64,000 nucleotides of DNA, taken from contig NC_053406.1 in NCBI RefSeq assembly GCF_016859285.1, positions 14,827,501 to 14,891,500 on the forward strand, read 5' to 3'. The number at the start of each line of letters is the position of its first letter. Position 1 is the stretch's first letter. Of this stretch, positions 35,150-45,965 are shown in pieces. The translations under genes were made by a program, and so were the position numbers. The notes under the pieces are model-generated. The model searched no databases. It worked only from the letters and a program-made list of their open reading frames with translations, and was not told the origin of the DNA. Origin of the DNA: Xiphias gladius (taxonomy: Eukaryota; Chordata; Actinopteri; Istiophoriformes; Xiphiidae).

Positions 35150-35460
35150 ACTGATAAATAAATAGTGTCAGTAATTGTTCAAGCAAAAACGCCAAATATC
35201 TGCTGGTTCCAGTTTCACAATAATTTGCTTACAAAAAATGAATTTTTATTTATCATTTATGATGGTAAATGATTTGTTTAATTATTTATTTTTGACAGTT
35301 TGTTTCATAAAACAGAGAATTTAAGGACATCCCTTTGGGCTCTGGGAAGTTGTGACAGGTGTTTTTCACTACTTTTTGATGCTTCCTAGATTTAAATGAT
35401 TAATTGAGAAAATAATCAGCAGAATAATCAATAATGGAAATGATCGTTAGCTGCATCCCT
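35150..35460 (-). mobile_element. ATTAATCG-family element, copy 3 (reverse orientation)
   Basis: The segment closes with TTAATTGAGAAAATAATCAGC and AATCAATAATGGAAATGATCGTTAGCTGCATCCC, the reversed family end. It sits just downstream of the rnf26 3' end. Confidence 0.6.
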
Positions 35461-35630
35461 GATCTCTTTATCTGCTAGGGACATTTCAATGTTGTAGTTT
35501 GATTTGCATTCGAAGGCACAGGAACTATATAATTTCCCGTGCACGTGTTTACATTAGTGTTTCTCTGCTTGCAGAGAGTGCACAGATCTGAAACCAATTT
35601 TAGAGGATAAGTCTAGTGATATTCTCTATT

Positions 35631-35636
35631 TTTATT
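35631..35636 (-). terminator. rnf26: Candidate rnf26 polyadenylation signal
   Basis: TTTATT on the + strand reads AATAAA for rnf26, about 490 nt beyond its stop codon. It is a plausible end of the 3'UTR but is supported only by position. Confidence 0.35.
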
Positions 35637-36126
35637 ATCAATAAATCCCAAGAAATCCAGAACCAATAGTAAATTGATCTTACTAACAAGGATTGTCTGT
35701 GTAGTCAAAGCCCATTTACACTTATTTGAACTGTTTACTCCTGTTTGAGTAAAATTTGTTAAAAAAACTACAGAGACTGACAGAGAGCTGTTTTAGGAAA
35801 GTAGCCTTTTGAAAAAATAAAACGATATATTTATGAGCTGTTTTTAAAGATTTACTATGTCTTCAGCAGGAATGTATATGTCTGAGGAAAGTACTGGCAG
35901 ATGGACTTCAATGAAACTTTGCTTCAACGCTTCGTTACTTTTGGTTTTATCATGGTTTTTGTCGACAGCAAGATAAATATAGAATATCACCAGACTTATC
36001 CTTAAACACAACCTAGTAAAACACAAGTCATACAGCATCATTTCGGTGGCGGTAAAACTTTAAGTATAGAGACTGATATTAGGCTCGTTGCTGTTAGAAG
36101 CCCATAGAGCCACTTCCGCTGGTCCC

Positions 36127-37476
36127 TCATAGATACACGTCCATAGTGTTGAGGATCATGTGACGGCAGAGCGGGCAGTTCTGTTGGTAGATAGGCTGCC
36201 TCAACAGGATGTTTGTACAGTCTCTACACAAGCAGAGGTGTCTGCACGGCAGCAGCACCACCGTCTTGGCACAGTCCTGACAGATCACACACTTCTTCCT
36301 GTCCTCCTGCTCCTTCAGTAGAGTCAGTAGATTCTCGGCCGGGAGAGCTTTACTGTCTTTGCCCGAAGACAGCTGCTTCTTCAGTGGTCTGTCTGTACTG
36401 GAGGAGGGGAAAACCAAATCCAGCAGCTCCTGGTGGGCTCCATCTCCTGCTCTTCCGTCCGGTGGGCCCCGCCGCTCCTCTCCAGGGTTGCCGTCGCCTC
36501 GCACTCTGTTGTTGTTGTCCCTGTGGAGGTGTGTCCGCAGTACCAGGCCTAGTTGGCTGCTGTGTCGGGACAGCTGCTGCCAAAGTCCTCTCTCCAGTAG
36601 GTAGAGGTGATGGAGTATCCTTTGCAGGCGTTGCATGTTAGCACGTACCAAATGTGGGGCGCTCCGGAAGGCTAAAGCGAGGCGGTGGAGAGCCAGATAC
36701 AGTCTCCGCAGAGCAGGGAAAGAGTTAAGGTAATCCAGAATTCGCACAGCAGCCTGTCTGGTCAGCTCTGGGTTCAGGTAGGCCGTGGTAGTTAGAGCGA
36801 TGGTGACAGTGAGCAGGAGGCCGTAGATGTTCAGTATGAAGATGCTGATGAACATGTGCACCAGCGAAACCAGAAAGTCCAAAACCAGCTTACAGGGTGA
36901 CCACAGGAAAGCTGACGTGCCAACCAGGCTGCTGTACAGAAAGGTGAAGGAGGTCAGCGTGAGCTCCAGCACCTTCTGCAGCGGGCTTGAGACTGTCTGC
37001 CACACACTGACCATGGCCAAGTACACGTTCTGGGTGGCGATGAGTGCAAAGTTTACCACCGTGTTGGTGAAATAGACCACGAGGCTGACAGCAATGCCAC
37101 AGCCCTCCAGCACAGACAGCAGACCTCGACACAGGTGCTCCTTCCCCCGCAGCAGGACGTGCATGGACAGGTAACCCACCATCTTCAGGCTCTCCAGCAG
37201 CCCCTCCAGAGCCAGCACCAAGCTCCCCAGCATGCTGACAGTACCGTGGGCTACGTTTGAAGTCGCATCTGCCATGGACATCAGGCAAAAGACGATGAAG
37301 TTTCCCAGCTCCAGCGCCGAGGCGAGCAGGAGGGTGGGCAGGTTGGCGATGAAGGTGATAACCGCCAGCAAAGTTCGCACCACGGTATGGACGATGAGGA
37401 AATTCAGGTCCAGGACTAAACAGACGGCGTCCAGGCATTTTCCTACGGTGGAGAGGACAAAGTTCACCAAACCCAT
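36127..37476 (-). CDS. rnf26: E3 ubiquitin-protein ligase RNF26
   Basis: This is a multi-pass endoplasmic-reticulum membrane RING ligase. In mammals it anchors the perinuclear endosome cloud by ubiquitinating SQSTM1 and also modifies the innate sensor STING. The single coding exon encodes 449 residues (human 433, from memory), and human RNF26 is likewise intronless in its coding part. Residues 1 to about 235 hold several long hydrophobic segments, beginning VLDLNFLIVHTVVRTLLAV. A Ser/Arg/Gly-rich linker follows, and a C-terminal RING from about residue 393 contains KKCVICQDCAKTVVLLPCRH, LCLCRDC and NCPLCRH. The conserved tail MDVYL corresponds to the human LNVYL. The ATG at 37474-37476 is the first in frame and starts at the expected MGLVNFVLS position. 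It converges on c1qtnf5 and diverges from the exon at 48533. Confidence 0.97.
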   Translation of the reverse strand: MGLVNFVLSTVGKCLDAVCLVLDLNFLIVHTVVRTLLAVITFIANLPTLLLASALELGNFIVFCLMSMADATSNVAHGTVSMLGSLVLALEGLLESLKMVGYLSMHVLLRGKEHLCRGLLSVLEGCGIAVSLVVYFTNTVVNFALIATQNVYLAMVSVWQTVSSPLQKVLELTLTSFTFLYSSLVGTSAFLWSPCKLVLDFLVSLVHMFISIFILNIYGLLLTVTIALTTTAYLNPELTRQAAVRILDYLNSFPALRRLYLALHRLALAFRSAPHLVRANMQRLQRILHHLYLLERGLWQQLSRHSSQLGLVLRTHLHRDNNNRVRGDGNPGEERRGPPDGRAGDGAHQELLDLVFPSSSTDRPLKKQLSSGKDSKALPAENLLTLLKEQEDRKKCVICQDCAKTVVLLPCRHLCLCRDCTNILLRQPIYQQNCPLCRHMILNTMDVYL

Positions 37477-37479
37477 GGT

Positions 37480-37985
37480 AACGTACCTTCAACTTATCGA
37501 TGTTTACTCTCCGGCTGTCTCCGCGGTAAAGTCCATGTTTTGTTTATTTGCTCAGGGTGAGTCTCTGGCGTTACATCTTGTTCAGACCCGTGCGTTAGCC
37601 GAAGCCGCACGCCAGGCCTCGTTCCGTTGCACTACAAACCGATTTATCTTTCATTTCCCCTCCATCTTTGCTCGGCTAAAAATCATGACCCAACACCTTG
37701 AACACATGCGTTACAGAAGCGGATGTTTGGTTTCAAACGAGAGGCGGACACTTCCGCTTATTTTCGGGGTTACGCGTTTGCACTCCTTTCGGAAAATGCC
37801 GAAGAAGCATTCGTTTAGTTAGGCGGTCACTTTACAAAAGCTGCAACCTGGAAAAGCCGACTGGCGAAATCCAGACAGACGAAGAAAAACACTCAAAAAC
37901 CACGGTGCAACCGTTAGGACTCTGTCCGCCATGTTTGTTTTGGTTGTGTCAGCTGACCTCACCGTCCTCTTCCGGTGAGTCTTAG
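37480..37985 (-). promoter_or_regulatory. rnf26: Probable rnf26 promoter and 5'UTR
   Basis: The 500 nt upstream of the start are richer in CG than the flanks and lack a TATA box. They contain ETS-like ACTTCCGCT (about 37750) and CTTCCGG (about 37970) sites, a TTTCGGAAAATG stretch, and a CCGCCATGTTTG sequence (about 37927) that fits a YY1 site. These are hallmarks of housekeeping promoters. The transcription start is inferred to lie between about 37700 and 37980. Confidence 0.45.
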
Positions 37986-39104
37986 AAAATAAAATGATCT
38001 ACATTTTGTCTTCACTCCATCTGCAGGTATTACTGGATCGCAAATTAATTTACAAACATACTGTAATTTTAGCCCAAACACTACATCGCTGTGGAACTGC
38101 AGACATGTAACTGTGAAGAACAAATTGCTCAATAAAAAGTGGATGAAAAAAGGGAAGGTGGTCTGTGATGCACCGGTAAATGAAACGGGAGTTTTTGTTT
38201 TTGTTTTTTTTTTGTTTTTAAATGTCATTCAAAGCAAAATATATGCGATCATAAGATTTTTCCAGTATCGTCTGTGCTATCCCTCAGTCAATGGCTGTGA
38301 TGGACTGTAATATGTTTCAATATGTTTTCTTTGTGCAGAATCCCACGTTGGACATGAATTTACGGATTTCACACTTACAAATTCTGTGATTCAAAAATTC
38401 TTTGTTGATGCGTCGTTTCCCTTTCAGTGAAACCCAAATGCAGCATTTCAGTTTTTCTCAGAAGATATCAAATTAAAAAGATAATTACATTAAACTCCTT
38501 ATTCTGCCAAAAGCAAAGGCAGATCATTCTAAAACTTTTACAGGAAAATACCCCTCAGGGGAATTTCTTATGCAGCGATTTGGACTGGACTGGACTGTAA
38601 CTGCTCCTTTTTCTGTCATTAAAACATTGAGTCAACAGATTATTCGTTTTGTGACTGTATGTATAGTAAAACATTTTGAGACGATGCTAGTTGGCTGTTT
38701 TCTGGGATAACGGAAGATGTCATTTTTTTGTATCATTGAAAGACAAAGGAAATGAACTAGTCCTAAATACTATGACCATACTAGGTAAATTCTATTAGTA
38801 TAAGTTAAAACTCAGGAAAATGAAACCATCCTTCCTTATTTTTCATAAAGAATTTTGTCACTTCCATTCATCCCTAAACTTTATGGAGAAAAGACCTGAC
38901 TTTGGTCTATCTGAAAACCCCTAGTACATACCTCTGTTAACCTTTCTTGGGTCTGTTTTTTTTCTTATTTGTTTGTTCTTTGAACTGAATTTTTATTGAG
39001 CTTTGTATGGAGGCTATAAATATGTTCATTTAACTTTTATGTTTATGTTGTTAATAAAGTTTAAAAAGATTCTTTAAGAAGATTAACAAGATTTTAAAAT
39101 TGTG

Positions 39105-39682
39105 GCCAGAAAGGGATGCACATGGTCAGCACGATACTCAGACAGGCTGTGGCCTTCAAACCATGATTGATTGGCATTAAAGGGCCTAAAGTGAGCCAAG
39201 AAAACATTCCCCACACCATTACACCACCACCACCAGCCTGAACTGCTGACACAAGGCATGTTGGGTCCATGGATTCACGCTGTTGAAGCCAAATTCACAC
39301 CCTACCATCTGTGTGCCTCAGCAGAAATCCAGATTCATCAGACCAGGCTACGTTTTTCCATTCCTCAACTGTCCAGTTGTGGTGAGCCTGTTCCCACTGC
39401 AGCCTCAGATTTCTGTTCTTGGCTGACAGGAGTGGAACCTGATGTGGTCTTCTGATGTTGTAGCTCATCCACCTGAAGGTTTGACGTGTTGTTCATTCTG
39501 AGATGCTTTTCTACTCACCACAGTTGTAAAGAGTGGTTATCTGAGTTACTGTTGCCTTTCTGTAGCTTTCTGAAGCTGCTGATCTATATCTGCATGATTT
39601 ACACTGCTGCCACATCACTGGCGGATTGGATAACTCCATAAATAAGCAAGTGGTGTTCCCAATAAAGAGCTCAGTGAGTGTA
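39105..39682 (-). mobile_element. Tc1/mariner transposase remnant with one terminal repeat
   Basis: Read on the - strand from 39682, the sequence begins TACACTCACTGAGCTCTTTATTGGGAACACC, close to the teleost mariner-type terminus TACACTCACCGGCCACTTTATTAGG. It then encodes WSDESGFLLRHTDGRV, an in-frame stop, ESMDPTCLVSAVQAGGGGV and MVWGMFSWLTLGPL. DES belongs to the DDE catalytic domain. The start of the transposase has a deletion and the 3' half is lost after about 39105, so it is a dead copy. Confidence 0.75.
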
Positions 39683-40066
39683 TTTTATACATAGTTATAT
39701 ATTAACATAACTTACTGTTTTAAAAATAAATTGACAAATCATCTCTGTTTTAGCATTTCATTTCACTGATTTGTTGCTATGTTTTTATGGTGACACCAGT
39801 ACCAGCAGTAGCAATATATAACTACAGTAGAGTGGAAGCAATGCAGTGGGGCTCATGGAAATTAAACATTGTTAGCTGATAATAATTCATTCATAATCAG
39901 TTGATGGCATGTTGTGTGTCCCACAGAGTTCACTCTTTTCTCCCATTAAATTTGTTATTGGAGGAGCTTTTTTTGTTTCTTTTTAGGGTATTCAAGTATT
40001 TGCGTTTAAAAAATAAATAAATTTAAGAAATACTTTTTGCGTTCTTAGAAACTCTCTCTCTCCCTC

Positions 40067-40069
<3 letters not shown>

Positions 40070-40129
<60 letters not shown>

Positions 40130-40131
40130 GA
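40070..40131 (+). repeat. Compound (TG)n(AG)n microsatellite
   Basis: About 14 TG units run directly into about 16 AG units with one CG interruption. Confidence 0.9.
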
Positions 40132-41301
40132 ATGGGAAGTAAAAACAATTCCTATCATAATTTTCAGAATTTTTTCCAATTTCCCCAACCTGTTCCAGTT
40201 ATATTAATACGGTCTCACTTGTTGAGCTATTCTCTCCCATTACCTCAGCCACTTCAGTGACGATGAAACACAAAAGCTTTGCCATCCTGAAAAATATCAA
40301 CAGTATTTCCTTCCTTGCGTTGTTTCAACCTCCCCATCTGAGCTGTTCAGCATTGAGCTTTTATTCTTAGCAAAGGGAAACTGATGATCTTATTACCTAA
40401 CTCTCGACGAGGAAATGGAGAAGAACACCTCCCAAAATGTCAAAGTATTCCTCTAATGCCTCTCACACGCCGCCAAGGTAGGATTATTAATTCCCAGGAC
40501 TATATTTTAATTTAGTTTCATATAAAATTTCAACCAATTTTTTCTAAAAATTAAAACAGTCACTCTTCAGAACGTGCAGTGTGTTATTTGTGTGTAATTG
40601 TAGAAAATAAAGTTCTCGTCAAGATGTCAAAACTCCCTAACTATATAAGAAGCATATTTCCCCAAATTTTTAATCATTCCTTCAAGGTTCGGGAAAAACT
40701 GTGGTTATGGTTAATAAAACCACAAAATAAACAAATGACTTGCAGGTTTGTGAGGGGATGCAAACTCTGATATCCTGCATGAAAGTCATACGCTACTCGC
40801 CATCCGGCATCCTGACCTCCACCTTACTTTCTGCTTCACTGCATTGAGGGCACACTACTTACTTCCTGCTACTGTGGCTCTAGACATAAACCGTGAGTTG
40901 GAGACTTGTCGGTATTGGGCTGGGAATATTGCCTTGTGCATTGCATTCGGGTTTCTGCAGTTAATCAGCTTTGAACTATAGGTTGACGTTCCAATTTTTC
41001 TAGATTACAGTTATCAAAATTAATAATGTTTAATAGAAAATAATGTCATCAAAAAGTCTGGGGCAAACACACCAGAAGATAGTTTGTCATCAGTCTATAG
41101 TAATCATTGTTGCACAAACCAGTCTCCCTACAGGGTTGGAAATTGGTTATCATGACAAAGTGGAGGGACTTTAACTTCTTTGCTGTGTTCCCAGATTTTG
41201 TGGTTCATTTGGGGATTTAGAGTTTAGATCCTCCGATACAGTGATTACTTTGGCTGCCAGCCAGTACACTGGACTCACATAAATTTACATTCAGAATACA
41301 T

Positions 41302-41317
41302 CTGTGTGTGTGTGTGC

Positions 41318-41349
<32 letters not shown>

Positions 41350-41381
41350 ACGTGTCTTTGCGTGTGTGTGCGTGTGTGTGT
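41302..41381 (+). repeat. Imperfect (TG)n microsatellite
   Basis: The TG run is broken by CG, TTTG and TACG interruptions over about 80 nt. Confidence 0.85.
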
Positions 41382-41904
41382 TTTAGAAAGAGGACAGGGG
41401 GTAGGCGGCTGACAAGAAGTTTCTCTGGGAAAACACAAACTCCAAACAGTAGAAATCACTGGAGTGCAGACTGGTCGAGACAAAGAGCAGGACCCTGCAT
41501 TCCACAGAAACCCTCCGCCTCAAGCCTGCTGCCTCTGCAGCACGCTGAGAAGGGCGATAGAGGGAGTGATGGCGAACTGAGCGGGACAAAAGAGTCATTG
41601 GAGAATAAGAGGCAGTGATGATATTACTGATGTGACTCAGAGAGAGATGAATGACTAAGACTGTGGAGGTCCCTCCGTGTGACATTCCTGTTCTTTGAGT
41701 TGTCTTCTCAGGACCTTGTCTCTGCATCTGCAGGATGTCCATGAGTTTGCAGGATATAGTAGCAGCTTCCTGCCTCATGACTCATTCTGCCTCTGTGCCA
41801 AAAAATTACCTCAGTGACATCCTTTGTTTAATCAGTAATAATTCAATACTGGTGAATGTGATTTTTTTTTTCAATTACTAGGTTAATCATTTAATCACTC
41901 TAGA

Positions 41905-42390
41905 TTTTAACTAGTTCTGCAACCAACGATTATTTTCATTCTCAATAAATCTACTGGATATTTTCGGCATGAATCAATTAGTCATTTTGTATATCAAATA
42001 TCAGGTTATAGTTTCAAAAAAGGTCCTGCACACCATAAAGTCTTAGTGGCTGGTGAATGGGTTCAAAAATCTTGATTTGAGAATAAAACCAACGAATCCT
42101 TCACGCTGTCCATCACTTGAACTGATCCTTACTTTAAAGATTTAAAGCCACACAAGCTACACTTCAAAACTCCACTTCTTATCAGCAAATTTTTGTCTGT
42201 AATGTGTGTCCTTAAAGTCTCATTTTAATCTTGCAGTAAAGGTTCTTCTACCTGCTTCGAATGCAAATCAAAATTTTACAGGCCAAATCCAGTTTCAGGT
42301 TTCTGGATTTAAAACAGTAACTTTCATTTCTCTTTCATGTTTAAAGATCCCGACACTTTGGAAAATTCTTGAAACAAGTCTTTTTATTAA
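41905..42390 (+). mobile_element. ATTAATCG-family element, copy 4 (diverged)
   Basis: AGTTCTGCAACCAACGATTATTTTCATTCTCAATAAATCTACTGG gives the best-preserved family end in this window. The body has diverged and the right limit is uncertain; it may stop near 42000. Confidence 0.6.
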
Positions 42391-43229
42391 AAAAAAAAAA
42401 AAAAAAAGGTTGAAATGATCCTCCTCCTGTCTTTCCAACAGAAAGGACTTGATAAGTGTCTTTAAAGCTCATTCTCCCTTACTTACAATCACCCCAAGCA
42501 GAGATAACAAGTTGCATTACTAAAGTCATTAGTCTTTGTTAGCCTTTTCTTTTATTCATCTTCCATTTCTCTTCTTTTAACACCAAAATCTTCCCAGGCA
42601 GACATGCCGAAGAAACATGTCAGTGGGCGGATTTATTATGATTAATTCCTCTTATTACATATAATTGCCAAGGAGAAGCAATGTTCAATTCTTGGCCCAT
42701 GCAGTTATCAAAGTGTCTCTTTGTCACAATCTCTGTTGTCGTGACGGAGTTTAGCAGAAATTCAAATTTCTCTCCCACTCTTGCCCAGAGCCCCCTCACC
42801 ATACCAGTGTATGCTCAAAAGCCCCCCATCCTCTGGAGCAACTCAGACAATAGCCGTCTCTCATGCAGGAGAGACTGCCCCCCAAAACGACTTGTTCTCG
42901 GGTCTGACTTCAGTAGCTCAGAAAGAATGACTTCTTTTCCTCTGTTTCCTTCCTTAAGCTTTCCTTTGACTACGAGCAGCGCGATGTGAGACCTGGTGAG
43001 ATAAACAGAAGTTGTGTAAAATCATCAATCACTGACGAATGGCACACACAGGGGTGAATGTAAAGGACAATCGAATCAGTGCATCAGGAGTGGAAATATT
43101 AAAGGAACCAAGTTCAAGGGAAAAACTGAGTGTGAGTACACCCAGTAGAGAAAAAGGTGATTATCTGACGGGCCAGAGGCTAACTCTAGCCAAGAAGTCA
43201 AACTCATTTCTCAAAATGTCACAACAATT

Positions 43230-44048
43230 CTTTAAAATTTAGAGAAATATGTTTGACTTTTTGACGAGAGCTAGATGAAAAGATGAATAGCACTTTCTTG
43301 TCTGTCGGATAAGTATAGAGCTACAGCCAAGTTAGCTTAGCTTAGCAGAAAGACTGAACACAGGGGGAAACAGCTGGCCAAAAGAAAAAAAAAAAAACAG
43401 TAACAAAATCCACCTTCCAGCACCTCTGCAGCTCACCAATTAACACGATATATCTCATTTGTTTAATCCATAAAAAACAACTGGAGAGTAAAAACAACAG
43501 GTTGTTGCTTTATTGGGGATTATGTGTGGGACTATTTATTGGCCAGCTGCCAGATAACCGACAGAGGCTCCAGTGTCCCAAATCATTACAATAATGTACT
43601 ATATTTACCACTATTTTATTTGAGTGTCTGAATCCTGAGTGTGAAATTTCTAAGTAGTGTTCTTGAAATTTCCCACATTAGAATGGAAAAAGTGGCGTCC
43701 ACATCCACACCAGTGCTCCTCGCCAAGAAATAGTCCTACACGTAACTTCACATAATACAGCAATTTATCGTTTCTGCACACATTTCTGTAGGGTTTAGAT
43801 GACGAGATGTAATGTGTTAATTAGTGAGCTTTAGAGGAGGTGATGGAGGGTAAATTTTGTTACCTTTGGACAGAACCAGCCTAGTTGTTCCCCTTTGTTT
43901 CCAGTCTTTATGCTAAGCTAACCAGCTGCTGGATGCAACGTCATATCGAACGGATAGATATTGACAGTGGTTTAATCTTATCTAGCTCTTGCCAAGAAAG
44001 CAAATAAAGGTATTTCCCAAAATGTTGGGACTATTCCTTTAAAGGAAC
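43230..44048. mobile_element. Fold-back (palindromic) MITE-like element, full copy
   Basis: The left arm (about 43230-43480) contains AGAGCTAGATGAAAAGATG, GTTAGCTTAGCTTAGCAGAAAGACTG and TAACAAAATCCACCTTCCAGCACCTC. The right arm (about 43795-44048) carries the reverse complement in reverse order: GAGCTTTAGAGG, AAATTTTGTTACCTTTGGAC, TTTATGCTAAGCTAACCAGC, TATCTAGCTCTTGCCAAGAAAG and CCCAAAATGTTGGGACTATTCC. Both arms together would form a long hairpin. It has no coding capacity and depends on a transposase elsewhere. Confidence 0.78.
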
Positions 44049-44214
44049 CAAGTGCAAAGGTAAAATCGAATGTGAATATTCCCTGGACAGACAAAGATAG
44101 TCATGTGATGGGTTGGAAGCGTACAATAAAAATAAATACTTGTTTATAAATTACACAGTATGTGTGCAACTGTTAATTTAATATAATCATGAAAAGAAAA
44201 ATAGGTTAAAGCTT

Positions 44215-44425
44215 AATTTGGGTAGTCTAGTGGTTGAGAACCGGAGGTTTTTTCCCCAGTCAACAGGTTGTGAAAATCAGTCTTATAACATGTTTCGGGG
44301 CTTTGTCCCTGGGAACAGTGTAGGGGAGGGCATGGTGCTTTCCCTGCTTCTGTTTTCCTCATTCAGTCTCATTCCCAAAACCACTGCTGCCTGATATTCC
44401 CAAACGCCCTGTCCAGGATGTATCA
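44215..44425 (+). mobile_element. Possible tRNA-derived SINE, degenerate
   Basis: GGTAGTCTAGTGGTTGAGAACC resembles a tRNA A-box region, and GGTTGTGAAAATC about 45 nt later could be a decayed B box. The rest is not recognisable and an A-rich end lies near 44430. This is weak evidence. Confidence 0.35.
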
Positions 44426-45374
44426 TATTAAATAAAGGGTGAAAAGGGGACATTCTTGCAATTTTTTCACCAGGAATTTTAAGAGGGCTGTTGAAAAAAA
44501 AGTGGTCTCCCCAAATTCTACATGTTTATTTATACACTGTACCCAATCTCCTTGTGCCCCACCCGAGTAACACGGCAGCTCTTAACATTCAGTCATTATT
44601 TACTGACCTTGAGCGGCAGAAAAATACAGTTGTTTTGAGAACAGCTAGTTCTTTCCTGCCAGTGCAAATCATAAGGATTGTGCTTCACCCTAAAGGAAAT
44701 GGAAGCATCAACACAGTGGTCTACACCCTTCTTGACACTGTTCTGTATATAATCAGTTTTAAAAAGCATTAAACCGTGTACGCATTGGCTGTTCTGATGT
44801 TTTCTGTGGGAGACCGGGTAGTTTTTTGCATTAATACTTTAATCTACTGTAGATAGAAACCTGTGATACATATTTCGCAGGAAACTTTACGTCTTGTTTG
44901 TAAAGCACATTGTGAGGGGTCAAACAATTGCAATTGTTTCCCTCTCTGTGGCAGCGAAACAGCAATCCAGAGAGGATGTTGTGTTGAGTTTCCCCACAAC
45001 ACGGGACCCAATTAACACAACATCATGACAGGCTCAGAGAGAGGCACAGGGACGGGTGTTAGGATGTGTTATCAGTATTGGCTTCATATTTCCATCAAAA
45101 CAGAGCAATGTAGCTCATATCTCCAACAACAGATGCCCACTGATAGGAGGGAGAGAAAAACAGAACACCAGTGATATCGGCTGGACACTAAAAAGACCCG
45201 TCGTCTAAAAGCAGACGCACTTTTCTTTCTTCCTTCCTGTTTTATATCTGCTGTCCACCTGCTATGAACATTTAGAAACAGCAGACCCACCCGAAATAAG
45301 GAACTGCACAGAGACCATGGGTGTGGTTATTTCTGATGCTTTGTTTTTTTTTTGACCATAAGAAAACATTCAGC

Positions 45375-45965
45375 CATTAAAGGAATAGGTCTACATTTTT
45401 GGAAAAGCTTATTTGCTTTCTTGCAGGGAGTTTAATGAGAACATGGACACCTCTCTCAGTTAAATTACCTGTTTAGAAATTTTTTTGAATGACATCTAAG
45501 CTTTCTCCTTCATTGAAGAATCCAGAATCTATGAATATGCAATTACCTTTCACTGAAAAAGTTTAGCTACTTGATACAAGATGTCTCCTACGTCACTGAA
45601 AAATCTTCTCAGTGTATGTGCAGAGGAGGCTTCAAGTTTCCACATCACACTTGTGTAAGGTGCCTTCTGTTGGACCAGGACTGGCTTTCAAACTAAATGT
45701 GCATCACAAATCATGCTCACAGATACACGCCTTAAACTCAGATTTTAGGTGAGCGCAGAGAAACTTTCCACTTTCAGCAGATGGATCTGAAAACTGTAGC
45801 GTCAAAATCTGAACAAACATCCTTCTGTATAGTGATGGTCAAACATCCAGGAGAAGTAACAATGTCCGAAACACTGTGTCAGTGACCTTTAGAGGTGTCC
45901 TTTGGCAGACTTTGTTACCTTTGCACAGAATAAGCGTATTTCATAAAATGTCCAACTATTTAATG
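45375..45965. mobile_element. Fold-back MITE-like element, second copy
   Basis: The left arm AAAGGAATAGGTCTACATTTTTGG with AGCTTATTTGCTTTCTTGCAGGG and the right arm CCTTTAGAGGTGTCCTTTGG, CAGACTTTGTTACCTTTGCAC and AATAAGCGTATTTCATAAAATGTCC match the arms of the 43230 element. The centre (about 45480-45880) is unrelated sequence. Confidence 0.6.

Larger units (their letters stand above)
26735..35610. other. Intergenic region between the converging c1qtnf5 and rnf26
   Basis: No gene was recognised. It holds LINE fragments (27040-28165), MITE-like elements and a Tc1-like fragment, all listed separately, plus C and A homopolymer runs (34613-34625, 35010-35021, 35061-35074). The rest is AT-rich with no visible structure. 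Confidence 0.6.

Noticed and set aside
36890..37492. 200-codon - strand frame overlapping rnf26
   Set aside because: Alternative frame of rnf26, with Pro/Arg/Gly composition typical of a GC-rich shadow.
37232..37822. 196-codon + strand frame over the rnf26 5' end
   Set aside because: It is antisense to the conserved rnf26 coding sequence and promoter; no similarity recognised.
44215..44260. Functional tRNA gene
   Set aside because: Only an A-box-like stretch is present; no cloverleaf can be folded and the B box is decayed, so at most it is an old SINE head.
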